In this document: positions 43,401-54,387 of the stretch, piece after piece
How the letters are laid out: each line of letters starts with the position of its first letter
How positions within the stretch are numbered: the first letter of the stretch is position 1
DNA from: Saprolegnia diclina VS20
Taxonomy: Eukaryota; Oomycota; Saprolegniomycetes; Saprolegniales; Saprolegniaceae
Assembly (NCBI RefSeq): GCF_000281045.1
Contig: NW_008246080.1
Location: forward strand, 620,169 to 681,707
Reading direction: 5' to 3'
DNA length: 61,539 bases
The notes under the pieces: model-generated
Seen by the model: only the letters and a program-made list of their open reading frames with translations
Databases searched by the model: none
What the model was told of the DNA's origin: nothing
Translations under genes and position numbers: made by a program

Positions 43401-46348
43401 ACGTCGCCGACACCGAGCATGGCGCTCGACGGCCGCCACGAGATTGTGCTCTCGGATCTGCCGTCGCTGCATGACGAGTGCACGCTGCAGTTTTGGCTGC
43501 GCGTGACGCCGATCGACAGCGACCGCACGCGCCAGTGCATTTTTCAACTTGGCGCTGCGGACGATGCGTGGCACCTGCGCCTCGAACTCAACGCCAAGCG
43601 CCAGCTCGTGCTCGGCATGGCCAGCGCTAAGCTCGAAGGTCCGACGCTGCCCGAGGCCACGTGGATCCGCATCGAAGTGGGGACGTGCGGGTCGCTGTTA
43701 GCGTTGCACGTCGACGGCGCATTGAGCAGCCACGAGCGCTTTGGCGAAAAGCTGGATTGGCGTGACGCCGGTGCGTCGACACTGGTGTTTGGCCGTCCGT
43801 TTGCGGGGCCGACGCCATCCGACGCGTTTGTTGGCCACGTAGCCGCGATCCACGTCTATGACGCGCCACTGCACTTGAAATCGTACGCTGCCGCCAACGT
43901 ATTCTCCGACGTCTGGGAGACCAACGGCATGGCGCCGCTGCCGCCGCCGTCGTTTGATGCTCTCCTGGCGCAGGTACAACTGATGCGCTTGATGTATATA
44001 CCATGGCAACTGTGTAGGCGGCCGAGACGACAGAAGACGTGCCGCCGGAAGCCACGTTGCTCGCGCAACTCGAAACGCGCAACGCGGGCACGTCGTTCCC
44101 GTCGCTCCGCCCGAAGGGTGTCGGCATCACGGAGGCGTCGGCGCACACCAAGATTTACTACGAAATGACGTTGCTCGACGGCAACGCCAACCAGATTGGC
44201 TGGAGCTTTGGCGACGTGACGTTCACGGGCTGTGGGACGTCCACCACCGGCGTCGGCGACGTCGAACACAGCTACGCGATCGATCTGAACCGCATGGTGC
44301 TCTGGCACGGCGACAAGCAAGAAATTGACGTTGTTGCGTGGACTGCTGGCGACGTCCTTGGCGTCCTACTGGACACGGAGGCGTGCGTCATGACGTTCTC
44401 GGTCAACGGCGTGCTGCTCCAAGATGTGTCGTTTCAACGCGACGACGACGACGACGAGAGCTGGCTGAGCCACGGGCCGGTGTACCCGAGCGTGTCGCTA
44501 TCGACAAACGAAGGCGTGCTCTGGAACATTGGCCATCTCCCGTTCCGCCACTGCCCCGAGAGCTACGTCTCGGTGCTCACGGCCGCCGACGCACCGACGG
44601 ATCGTATCGCGTTTGAGATCTTTGACCTCGAGCGCCAGGCGTGGCACGATGTCGGCTTTTGGCACCGCGTGCAGCCCGGGTGCCGCCCGCGCCTCGTCGG
44701 CACCTGCCTTTCGTCGATCGATGCGTGCGACGTGCCGTCGCCCATCTACCCGATCGGCGATCTCCACATCGTGCCAGCGTCGGCGACTCTCGGTGTCCTG
44801 CCGTCGGATGCATCGCCGGCGGAACTGGCCGAGCTCGTCCGGTACATCAACCAGCTGTGTGCGTCCAAGGGCTGGACTAAGCGCGAGCTCCTCGACTTGG
44901 GCTGGGCCAACGTCGCGCCAAAGTCGGACGACGAGCTCGTCAAGTGGCCGCTCTTGCACCAATCGGCGGCGTCGCTTCCAACGCACTTTGCGCTGCTGCA
45001 AGCGCTCAACCTGCGCATGGACGCGCATTTGCTACTGTATGTTGGCGTCGAGTACACGGGCGGCGCGCACGTTCCGGCCCTTCTGCACTCGCTCATGGCG
45101 TGCCGCGACTACATGTACGGTCTCGTCAAGCAAGGGCTTTGGGACCGCGAGATGGCCGCGACGGCGATCCCCGGCACAAGCAAGACGCTGGTGCTCAACC
45201 GACCGAAAGCGGCCCGGCACCTCGGCGGCGGCCTCAACCCATTTGCGCTCTTTTTGCAAGCGCACCAAGGCCTCAAGTCGTACAAACCCGCCGAGTTTTG
45301 CGCGTCGAGTCGACTGTACACCGTGACGTTCCTCGGCGAGAACGCGATTGACGTGGGCGGGCCGTACCGCGAGACCTTTTCACAGTTTGCAGCCGAGCTC
45401 CAGAGTGCACAGCTGCCCCTCTTGCTCCCGACGCCCAACCACGTGCACAATGTCGGCAACAACCGAGACGCGTACGTGCTGCACCCGACAGTGTCGCCAA
45501 GTTTGCTCATCTTCCTCGGCAAGCTCCTCGGTGTTGCAATGCGCTCGAAGGAATACCTCGCTCTCAACTTGAGTCAAGTGGTCTGGAAGCTTTTGACGCA
45601 CGAGACGCTGACGATCGACGACCTCGAGGCCATCGACAGCCTCGTCGTCAGCTCGATGAACTCGATCCGGCGCATCGACAGCGACGGCGTCGACGCCAAC
45701 TCGTTCGAAGACGTCATCCAAGAGACCTTTGCAACGCTCTCGACCGACAACCGCACAGTGCCGATCGTCCCAGGCGGTGACGCGATCGCCGTCACGTTTG
45801 AGAACCGGGGTGCATTTGCGGACGGCGTCGAGACGTACCGCTTGCACGAGTTTGACGCTGCCGCCAAGTTCTTGCGCGAGGGGCTCGGACTCGTCGTGCC
45901 CCTCCAAGTGCTGCGACTCTTCTCGTGGCGCGAGGTCGAGATGATGGTGTGCGGGTCACCGGCCATCGACATGGACTTGCTGAAGGAGTGCACCGAGTAC
46001 AGCTGCTGCGAGCCCACGGACGCGCACGTCAAGTGGTTCTGGGAGGTGCTCTGCGACGACTTTTCTGAAGAGAGCAAGCGCATGTTTCTCAAGTTTACGT
46101 GGGGCCGCATCCGCCTCCCGCGCTCGAAAGCCGAGTTTGGCCAGCTCTTCAAGCTCCAAAACAACGCCCGCGACCCGCCGGATACGTATTTGCCCGTGTC
46201 GCACACGTGCTTTTTCTCACTGGAGCTGCCAAAATATTCGTCCAAGGCGATTTTGACCCAGCGGCTCATGTACGCCATCTACAACTGCCACGCGATTGAC
46301 GGCGACGGCGACGCGCTCGCGGCCAACCAACTCGGCTGGGAGGACTAG
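34482..46348 (+). CDS. Giant multidomain HECT E3 ubiquitin ligase
   Basis: About 3,940 residues in two exons; the only intron seen is 43974-44017. Modules in order: N-terminal solenoid and propeller-like region; CUB-like module 1 (about residues 920-1025, FVLPGASTMTISFDP, FPGIGSTPPLQIPTNKCF); MIB/HERC2 module 1 (about 1530, GDRVTRGPQWN); LamG/ConA-like 1 (about 1605-1690); CUB-like 2 (about 2025-2140); SH3b-like (about 2200-2267); CUB-like 3 (about 2420-2527); SPRY-like (about 2677-2793); MIB/HERC2 module 2 (about 2892, VRGSDWQYGDEDGG); LamG-like 2 (about 2985-3130); SPRY (about 3194-3345); HECT (about 3590-3940) with the catalytic Cys3895 in VSHTCFF. Size and order recall HECTD4/HERC-type giants, but I do not assign an orthologue. 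HECT ligases accept ubiquitin on the Cys and pass it to substrate. Confidence 0.9.
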
Positions 46349-46771
46349 AGTTTCCTGGATCCTGTAACTAACTGCATGTGTACGACATCACGATATTGTG
46401 GGTTTGGGAATTGCGTTCCGGTGGACCCACGATGAATTCTCGGGTTGGACTATCGCATTGGATGTCGTAAGGCATAAGAATGGCGACGACACTGTCGACG
46501 CTTTGGAGCATGCAAATACTGTGCTTGCAGCGATCGTGCGACCCGAAATGGTGGCGAGAGCTTTCGAAAGGCGCTTGCACCATCTCGCACAGCGCTGGGT
46601 CGAAAAGGTGCTGGGACGTTCGCCACTCGAGTGCTACAGGTAGGAACAAACCTGTTGTCGTTGCGCATCAAGGCAGCAAGAAAGAGAACGTCCACCGCTC
46701 GCTCTTGCACGAGACATCGCAGTGAGATTGTATCCGGATAGCAACGCTGCCAGAGTGGAATTGGTCTCAAG
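46349..46771. other. Intergenic, possible gene relic
   Basis: A frame at about 46398-46643 (VARAFERRLHHLAQRWVEK near the end) has coding-like composition but no start context or recognised family. Otherwise nothing. Confidence 0.3.
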
Positions 46772-47375
46772 ATGGTCATGCCTCCAACAGCAGCGACAAC
46801 GAACCCCGAGACGACCGCACGTGATTCTGTCGACCCTGTGAAGCGCATCAATCGAGCGATCGAGGCTCTGGACTGGGATGCCGCGCAGGCCGCTCTAAAC
46901 GTCATCGACAACGACGGCTTTTGGGTCTGCTCTGCGACCGAGGCCGACTGGGATCGCTACGTCGAGTCGGAAGAGCAAGAGATGAAATCTCGCCACTTTG
47001 AGTTTCGAGACGGCTCAATATACCTCATCGAGATGAGCGGTGGACTTCACGGCAGCATTGCTGCTGGCATCGACGACGCGATCAAGGAGGCCACGAGGCC
47101 AGAGGTCACGGGGACATACGATCGAGTCCTCTGGGGGCACCGCGACGCGTACGTCGACACGACTCACGAACCAGCGGCATACAAGCTACCGAAGCTCGCA
47201 CCCGACTGTAGCTACGGTCCAGCACTCGACATTGGCGCCATCTTTCCCGACTGGCCCCTCGACCTCCGCTGGAACGAGTTCCATACGCTCAAGGTCGAGG
47301 TCGGCATCAATCAAGGCTGGCGAAGTATGAACGCTAAGGTGCTGCGATACTGCGCCTTTCCCGGCATTCGCTANN
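46772..47375 (+). CDS. Uma2-like PD-(D/E)XK nuclease-fold protein, copy 2 (truncated by assembly gap)
   Basis: N-terminal 201 residues, cut by a run of N. Very similar to copies 3 and 4: RINRAIEALDWDAAQAALN, DWDRYVESEEQEMKSRHFEF, IEMSGGLHGSIAAGIDDAI, APDCSYGP, LKVEVGINQGW, MNAKVLRYCAFPGIR. All metal-site candidates (Glu of HFEF, Asp of PDC, Glu of VEV, Lys of NAK) are present. By comparison with copy 4 about 250 further coding bases should lie in the gap. ATG 46772 is followed by a short Thr/Pro-rich leader (MVMPPTAATTNPETTARD) not shared with copy 4. Confidence 0.6.
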
Positions 47376-48208
47376 NNNNNNNNNNNNNNNNNNNNNNNNN
47401 NNNNNNNNNNNNNNNNNNNNNNNNNNNNNNNNNNNNNNNNNNNNNNNNNNNNNNNNNNNNNNNNNNNNNNNNNNNNNNNNNNNNNNNNNNNNNNNNNNNN
47501 NNNNNNNNNNNNNNNNNNNNNNNNNNNNNNNNNNNNNNNNNNNNNNNNNNNNNNNNNNNNNNNNNNNNNNNNNNNNNNNNNNNNNNNNNNNNNNNNNNNN
47601 NNNNNNNNNNNNNNNNNNNNNNNNNNNNNNNNNNNNNNNNNNNNNNNNNNNNNNNNNNNNNNNNNNNNNNNNNNNNNNNNNNNNNNNNNNNNNNNNNNNN
47701 NNNNNNNNNNNNNNNNNNNNNNNNNNNNNNNNNNNNNNNNNNNNNNNNNNNNNNNNNNNNNNNNNNNNNNNNNNNNNNNNNNNNNNNNNNNNNNNNNNNN
47801 NNNNNNNNNNNNNNNNNNNNNNNNNNNNNNNNNNNNNNNNNNNNNNNNNNNNNNNNNNNNNNNNNNNNNNNNNNNNNNNNNNNNNNNNNNNNNNNNNNNN
47901 NNNNNNNNNNNNNNNNNNNNNNNNNNNNNNNNNNNNNNNNNNNNNNNNNNNNNNNNNNNNNNNNNNNNNNNNNNNNNNNNNNNNNNNNNNNNNNNNNNNN
48001 NNNNNNNNNNNNNNNNNNNNNNNNNNNNNNNNNNNNNNNNNNNNNNNNNNNNNNNNNNNNNNNNNNNNNNNNNNNNNNNNNNNNNNNNNNNNNNNNNNNN
48101 NNNNNNNNNNNNNNNNNNNNNNNNNNNNNNNNNNNNNNNNNNNNNNNNNNNNNNNNNNNNNNNNNNNNNNNNNNNNNNNNNNNNNNNNNNNNNNNNNNNN
48201 NNNNNNNN
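47376..48208. other. Assembly gap (833 N)
   Basis: Unknown bases. The gap begins within Uma2-like copy 2, consistent with assembly failure in a repeated family. The frames that cross it are not meaningful. Confidence 0.99.
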
Positions 48209-49264
48209 ACGACAAAGCTGCCCACGCTCTTCGAGCCCTCGGTCGGCGGTCAGCGTACGGGAGAACGTGGGGCTTCACCTCTGCGCAGCGTGCGAGGGCT
48301 ACTCTGTACATCAACGAAAGACGAGGGGCTTTGACAGAGCCCACTTTTCGGGTCGGCGTGCAAAAGGAGCTCGCTTTTACATTTAGTGCCCCACAGCTAT
48401 TGGCAAAATGCCAAAACTACTTGCTGACAAGCGACACGGTTTGGGATGCATCGATCATTCAACAGTCACCCTCGTCATCATCGCCTCAGTGACTGACAGC
48501 GTTTGTCGTTGTCAAGTTGCACCAACTACACTATTATGCGTACCAGTACACGAGCCCTGGCAATGCGGCAACAACGGACGCCAAGGTCATTCGCAGGACT
48601 TGGATGCGATGCAGCTCGGGGCCAAATGGCTCGGGCGGCCTTGGAAGAGGCCTTGGAGGGTTCAACCAACGCACCTACTGTGTGAAAGGGTACCACGCAT
48701 CGCAGTTATTAGTACGCGTACCAGAGTAGTACCGGTACTAGCAGCGAATGAGACGTTTTCGGGTTTGCACAGATCGCGACTGGTCGAGTGTCCGGCCTCG
48801 GAAATTTGAAAGCGGGGTAGGGTTCCTAGCCAAGTTGACATTCGGTTACGTAGTAGCCTATATAGGAGCGGATAGTGCGTTATCTTGTCAGTGGTATATT
48901 ACGTGGCGTTCCCCGCATAGTGCATCGTTATCAAGTCGTTTTAAGATTTGACTACACTTCGTCGGATCAAGCACCCTCTCAGTTGTTCTAGCCTTCTATC
49001 TTCTCTTGCATTCGCTCGTGGCGACGGCACATTGAGTGGCCGTAATCACGGCCGTCGAAGTGGCGTTTTTACCGCTTGGCATCGTCTACATTGTAATAGG
49101 ATTCGATCGTGACGTAGCCGTTTTGGGTGTTTTGGCTCTGTACGTTGGACACGATGAGCGATGGGGGCTTTCTCAGTATCGAGCACTCTCGTCCTAATAT
49201 GACGTGTGCTTCGGGCAAGTCTACAGTCAACACCTACGAGGTAGAGCACTTTCGATTCTGCACC
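48209..49264. other. Unresolved region
   Basis: No gene can be supported. A frame at about 48505-48729 (LHYYAYQYTSPGNAATTDAK ... NQRTYCVKGYHASQ) has exon-like composition, but I cannot connect it to neighbours or name a family. Confidence 0.35.
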
Positions 49265-51316
49265 ATGCCGCACACACCGCCAATGCGAGTTGCGAAAGCA
49301 GGAAGAACACAGCGCGTGACGTTCGCCGGCGTCTTGCTTTGCATGATCGCGGTGTCGACCACGGTTTTCTGCGTGCACCACCAGTTCACTGCCACGCCTC
49401 GGTAAACACGTGCCATACATTTAGGATAACAAACATATTTTATAGCCATGACGTGTCACTCCGCCACCCCGACTGCAGCTACGTGACGAGTGCCTTCGCC
49501 GAGCAGTACGAGGCCATGGCTCAACGCCCGCCGTCCGCGCCTCTCCAAGCTCTGCGACGGTACAGCGCGTATTACAATATGGCGCTACATAGAGCATGTA
49601 CAGGAGCGCGGCGTCCGACCCGATGGCGCAGCGGTCCTGGGCCGACTGTCTTCCTATGCGCACGGTGGTTTGCGGCGTCGCTGCTGGCTCTCAAGACACG
49701 CTCTTCACGCAGTCGCCGCCGTGTCGGTCTGCGGTTGTCCATCACTTGCTCGTTGCGACAATGGCCGTACGTACGTGGCCCGTGTCGGCCCCTTGAATAC
49801 TATTGCGCGTAGGCCATCGAAGCACAAGGTCATGTCGCGGTGCCCATTGGTCCAGCGCTGCAGCACCTCCTAGAATATTTCACCCTGCCCCCCGACGGCA
49901 CCTCGATCGATGTACGTCCTGCGTCTGCGACCGGCTTCGTTTTCAGCGTTCGCGTTCGTAGGTGCTCACCGACGCCGCAATCGGGAACCTCGCGTCGTGG
50001 TTTTGGGTGCGCGGCTTTGCCCACTTTGAGGACAACGCGACCGGTGCCAGCGTCACGTGCTTGGCACCGCATCACACCCTCGCCACCATTCTCTTTGGTG
50101 ACGACGCTCCGGATGCAACGCCACCGCATCTGCGATGGTCGACCATGCAAGCATTCGACGACCGGATCGTCCTTGCATCGGAGAAAAGCCATCCGTACCG
50201 ACGTGTGGAGATGGCGCCGCTGGGCTGTTTGCCGCTCTATGACGTATCGATCGCGGTACCGTCGCACCCAACAGCGTTTGTCAAGACACCACGGAGCATG
50301 CGACAGCACGACGTCGACATCCCGGGGCCGAGCTCGCGATGTAAAGCACTCTGCGACGACAGCACGCCGCGCGTTCAAACACACAGCGTACTCAACGCAT
50401 CGCGGTGCTCGGCGCGTCACGACACCGAGTTCAGTGCCCGATTAGCAACGTACACGCGTCACCCTCAGCGCCTGCACCTCACCGAGGACCACGCTCCGTC
50501 GCTCACTGTCTTGACAGACCACGTGAGTGACGGCAAAGTGTGGCAGTACTGCCTACCAATGCTACCGCAACAGTGCGGCGCCCGGCGCGGTACCAAGACG
50601 ACGCTTTTTGAGACGCCACCGGGCAAGCCTTGTCGATCCGCCGTGCTGCAGCTACTGCTCGAGAGCATACTTGAGCTTACTCACGAGCTCGACTTACCAT
50701 CGTTTGTATATTTTGGCACCCTTCTAGGTACATTTTCCTCTGATATTTAAACCTAGTAACCTGGTTTGGTGCGTGCAGGGGCGTGGCGTGACGAGGCCAT
50801 CATCCCCCATACACCGGACGTGGATGTCGCCCTGCCCTCCGAGACCGACTGGACAGCGCTGCAGGACGCAATGTGGGCACGCGGTGTCTATGTCTTCAAG
50901 CGCGACATTCATAGCGCCTGCATCGCGCCGCATCACCCCCTCGCAGCGCTTTTATACTCACCCACGGCAAGTGCAACCTCATGACGTGGCAGCGGGATTG
51001 ATGAGTTGGGTGTGTTTAGGCAACACTGGTCGACTCATCCATGCACGACACGCCGTACGTGGACCTCTATATGTGGCACAACGTGGGCGACCGCCATGTG
51101 CACATCGAGACGGCACACGACATGCCCGACTTCGATGACGTTTTTCCGCTGGTTTGCAACGCGAAAACCTTTGGCCAACCTGTACCAAGCATTCAGCGCC
51201 CCGAGGCCATGTTTCGCAGCGAGTACGGCACTACGTACGCTCATGATCCGAAGCTACACTTGGCGTCATGCGAGTCGTATTGCGACCACCAGCTTTTCGG
51301 TTCGAGTCGCGCATAA
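49265..51316 (+). CDS. LicD/fukutin-type transferase, type II membrane protein
   Basis: Six or more exons. The start MPHTPPMRVAKAGRTQRV leads into a signal anchor (FAGVLLCMIAVSTTVFCV), typical of Golgi type II enzymes; ATG 49154 is an alternative. A long lumenal region (AAIGNLASWFWVRGFAHF; VWQYCLPMLPQQCG; ESILELTHELDLPSFVYFG) precedes the LicD core, which is built across an intron at about 50728-50779: FVYFGTLLGAWRDEAIIPHT then PDVDVAL, corresponding to the family DYGTLLGxxR...IPxDxDxD. A GC-AG intron (donor GCAAGT near 50970) joins LLYSPTA to TLVDSSMHDTPYVDLYMW. LicD proteins transfer phosphocholine or, in fukutin and FKRP, ribitol-phosphate. Acceptor sugar here unknown. Confidence 0.72.
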
Positions 51317-51437
51317 AGGCGGTAGTCTCAAAACACATGTGCAATTTCATGACTTCAACATGCAAAGGCGCCGATGAACTCTTGTATGATAATAAAATAG
51401 AAATATTGAGACGGAACGAACGGAGACTATTACTTGA

Positions 51438-52532
51438 CTACTTCTGACCGCGGGCCGCCAACGTCGAGAGTTGCACTTGTTGCAAATGGCGCAAGACGAT
51501 GGCGATACTTGGTCGCAGGTGCTTGTCGTGCTGGAGACACGAGAGCGCGATCTTTTGGATGCGCATTGGGCACGACGGTGAGAGCTTGGGGCGGATCGCA
51601 CCGGCGGCGAGCTTCATCGCGAGTTCTGCTTGCTTCATCGTCGCCATTTCAGTCGCAAACGGGATGTCGCCCGTGTCGATCTCGGTCAAGAGCATCCCGA
51701 ACGCGTACACATCGATCTTTTCGTTGTAGTCTTCGCCGTCCATGAGCAGCTCGGGCGCCGACCACTGCAAATCACTCACGCCGCTCGTCATGTCGTACTC
51801 GAACGTCTGGTCGCGTGCAGCACCAAACCCGCTGAGCTTGGCCACATGCCGGTTGGTCAAAAGCACTTTGGACGCCTTGACGTTGCGATGAATGAGCGTC
51901 GGCTTGAGCGCGTGCATGGCCGCGAGCGCGGAGGCTATGTCGATGGCCAGCGAGAGCTTGCTGGATGACCAGCACAGCTTGGCAAATGCCTTGGGCGTGT
52001 TGAGGAGGTGGCGCAGCGTACGGCCTTCGACGTACTCGGTGACGCAGCACAAATCGTTGGCCGGCGTCGTCGAAAACCCAAGAAATTGGACAATGTTGGG
52101 ATGCGACATGCGCGTCATGGACGTGATTTCGGCCGTGAGCTTCTGGCGCATGACGTCTTGTTCGGCTGCCGTCTTGGAGCTGTCAACTGACTTGACAAGG
52201 ACGGGCTGGCCACACCAGTTGCTCATCTCGGTACGCAAGTACGAAGAATCGATCGGTCGGATCGGTACGATCTCGTTTGGCGCGATAAAGTACGTGCTCT
52301 GGAGCGGCGCGAGGGCCTCGATGTTCAACGTGAAAGTAGCAAGAGGCGGCTCCGGCGATGGCTCCGGCTTGAGAAGCTTCGTGTAGCGAGTCGGGGTCGT
52401 TGTTGGCGTACGAGGCAGGTAGCGCGGTGTCGTTGCTGACGTTGGCGTGCGAGGCGTGTGACGCGATGACGTTCGTCTCTTGCTGGGTGTCGTCGGGTTG
52501 GACTTGTTTGCCTTCGAGTGTCTGCTGCCCAT
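51438..52532 (-). CDS. TKL-like pseudokinase A, predicted N-myristoylated
   Basis: Single exon, 364 residues. N-terminus MGSRHSKANK fits an N-myristoylation signal (Gly2, Ser6) with nearby basic residues. A Ser/Thr/Pro/Arg-rich linker (TPSKRRTSSRHTPRTPTS) leads to a kinase domain: VLVKSVDSSK (Lys kept), KLTAEITSMTRMSHPNIV (Glu kept), ALAAMHALKPTLIHRNVK, LSGFGAARD, WSAPELLMDGEDYN, DVYAFGMLLTEI. The HRD aspartate is Asn (HRN) and the DFG aspartate is Gly (SGFG), and no glycine loop is visible. Phosphotransfer is therefore unlikely. Probably a membrane-tethered scaffold or allosteric partner. Tandem paralogue of the next gene. Confidence 0.82.
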   Translation of the reverse strand: MGSRHSKANKSNPTTPSKRRTSSRHTPRTPTSATTPRYLPRTPTTTPTRYTKLLKPEPSPEPPLATFTLNIEALAPLQSTYFIAPNEIVPIRPIDSSYLRTEMSNWCGQPVLVKSVDSSKTAAEQDVMRQKLTAEITSMTRMSHPNIVQFLGFSTTPANDLCCVTEYVEGRTLRHLLNTPKAFAKLCWSSSKLSLAIDIASALAAMHALKPTLIHRNVKASKVLLTNRHVAKLSGFGAARDQTFEYDMTSGVSDLQWSAPELLMDGEDYNEKIDVYAFGMLLTEIDTGDIPFATEMATMKQAELAMKLAAGAIRPKLSPSCPMRIQKIALSCLQHDKHLRPSIAIVLRHLQQVQLSTLAARGQK

Positions 52533-53331
52533 GTTGGTGCCGTGTCGAGTTACAATGTGAAAATGAACCAAACGCATCGATCTTCTGGCACTTGATTCAA
52601 AACCGCCCACTCGACTTGATGTTTTGGCGCGCTGTTGATTGGCCAGTGCATTGGTGGTTGGAACCAAGCCCAAGAAATTCAGTAATGTGGCCGGCAGGTG
52701 GACAGGAAGAGTGTGTGCGCAATCTGTAGTAGAATGATGGTCTTGGTCACACTGAAACTGAAATGAAAAAGGAATTCAAATGAAAATGAATAAGGTCGTG
52801 GCCGGGAAATGCTAGCATCTTCATTGCCAGCGATAAAAGATGCGTGGTCGAGTGGGTTCTGACGTAAGAACATTGTCTGTATCGGACACCGTGAAATGTC
52901 GAGCCGCTGCTGTCAATGTAGTCCTGGCATTTGGTCTTGCCGCCGCTACCTTGAGACGAAACTGATTTTCAATCAATCAAATGTGTTGACGTTGAAATCA
53001 AAGTAGCAAAAGCTAACTCAAAGACTTCGCATACGTAGCGCTACGCCTGAATGCGTGGGAGTTGGCACCAGCACTTGATCGTTGGGAGTGAGCTGCACAC
53101 GGAGAGGTACATCCCGTGGTGGACCCCACTCGCCAAGTCATAGCTCGCGCGACGTCGTACGCAGGCTCCCGTACTCGAACCACTGATGTTATATCGTGTC
53201 GATGTCGGAAATGACTCCTGAAGGCATTGGAATCTCTTCCGCCGTAAAAAATAATGCGTCTCGCAGAGCAGAATCAGCTTTCATCCTTCCCGTTCCTTGC
53301 ACTGCAGTCTTTTAGTTTTTTAACCGTTCTA
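52533..53331. other. Intergenic between pseudokinases
   Basis: No gene seen in 800 bases. Near pseudokinase A are reverse CCAAT boxes at 52638-52642 and 52650-52654 and an E2F-like TTTTGGCGCG at 52622-52631. Confidence 0.45.
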
Positions 53332-54387
53332 TTATGGTACGTCGTTTTCACATTCTTTTTCAAGGGCAATCTGGGCGTCTTGGAGCATGGCGAGCACCTT
53401 GTCACTGCGCGGGCGCAGTCGCGGGTCTTGCTGGAGGCACTGCGTCACGATATTCCGAATGACCTGCGGGCACGTCGGCGACAGTTTGGGCCGAAGGACG
53501 CCAGCCGTGATCTTGGCCCTGAGCTCGTCCTGCTGCATCGAGGCCATTTCCGTCGCAAACGGAATGGCGCCCGTGTCGAGCTCGGTCAAGAGCATCCCAA
53601 AGGCATAGACGTCCACTTGCTCGTTGTAGTCTTCGCCGTCCAAGAGCAGCTCGGGCGCCGACCACTGCAAATCGCTGACGCCGCTCGCCATGTCGTACTC
53701 GAACGTCTTTTCGCGCGCGACGCCAAAGCCGCTGAGCTTGGCGATCTTCTCGGACGTCAAAAGCACTTTGGACGCCTTGACGTTGCGATGAATGAGCGTC
53801 GGCTTGAGCACGTGCATGGCCGCGAGCGCCGAGGCAATGTCGATAGCGAGTGCGATCTTCTCCAGGCCCCACGTGAGCCGCTCCAAGACGTTACGGTTGT
53901 CGAGGAGGTGGCGCAGCGTCCCGCCCTCGGCAAACTCGGTGATGCAGCACACGTCCCGGTTCGGCGTGATGTAAAAACCGAGAAATTGAACAATGTTGGG
54001 GTGGTTCATGCGCGCCATCGACTGGATCTCGGCCGTGAGCTTCTGCCGCATGCGCGCTTGCTCCTCGTCCGACCGTGTCGTGTCGACCGACTTGAGCAGC
54101 ACCGGCCGCCCGAGCCAATGCCCCACCTCGGTCTTCATGTACGAGGACGGAATAGCTCGGACGCGCGCTACGTTTTGGGGCGGAATGTAGTAGGCAATCT
54201 GGAGCGGGTCGAGCGTATCGGCGTCGGCCCAGTCGGCGCTGTGCACGGAATTGCGCCCCGTCGCCCGCATCGACACGGAGGGCACGTGCAGCGAGGGCTG
54301 CGGCACGGCGGGCGCCGACGACGCCCGCTGCCGCGCCGTGTCGTCGTCACCGGCGCGGGACGACAGCGTACTGTGGTTGCAGCCCAT
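53332..54387 (-). CDS. TKL-like pseudokinase B, predicted myristoylated and palmitoylated
   Basis: Single exon, 351 residues, about half identical to pseudokinase A. N-terminus MGCNHSTLSSR has Gly2, Ser6 and Cys3, a dual-acylation pattern that would fix it to membranes more firmly than A. Kinase landmarks: RPVLLKSVDTTR (Lys), RQKLTAEIQSMARMNHPNIV (Glu), ALAAMHVLKPTLIHRNVKAS, AKLSGFGVARE, WSAPELLLDGEDYN, DVYAFGMLLTELD. As in A, HRD is HRN and DFG is SGFG, so the loss predates the duplication. Both share a pre-kinase block (LDPLQIAYYIPPQNV, SSYMKTEVGHWLGRP). Its promoter has reverse CCAAT boxes at 54493-54497 and 54534-54538. Confidence 0.82.
   Translation of the reverse strand: MGCNHSTLSSRAGDDDTARQRASSAPAVPQPSLHVPSVSMRATGRNSVHSADWADADTLDPLQIAYYIPPQNVARVRAIPSSYMKTEVGHWLGRPVLLKSVDTTRSDEEQARMRQKLTAEIQSMARMNHPNIVQFLGFYITPNRDVCCITEFAEGGTLRHLLDNRNVLERLTWGLEKIALAIDIASALAAMHVLKPTLIHRNVKASKVLLTSEKIAKLSGFGVAREKTFEYDMASGVSDLQWSAPELLLDGEDYNEQVDVYAFGMLLTELDTGAIPFATEMASMQQDELRAKITAGVLRPKLSPTCPQVIRNIVTQCLQQDPRLRPRSDKVLAMLQDAQIALEKECENDVP

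Noticed and set aside
46772-48344. Long frames across the run of N
   Set aside because: Open only because N codons are not stops; no information inside the gap.
53140-53200. TCGAACC-like box resembling a tRNA T-arm
   Set aside because: No acceptor stem or anticodon arm can be drawn around it.
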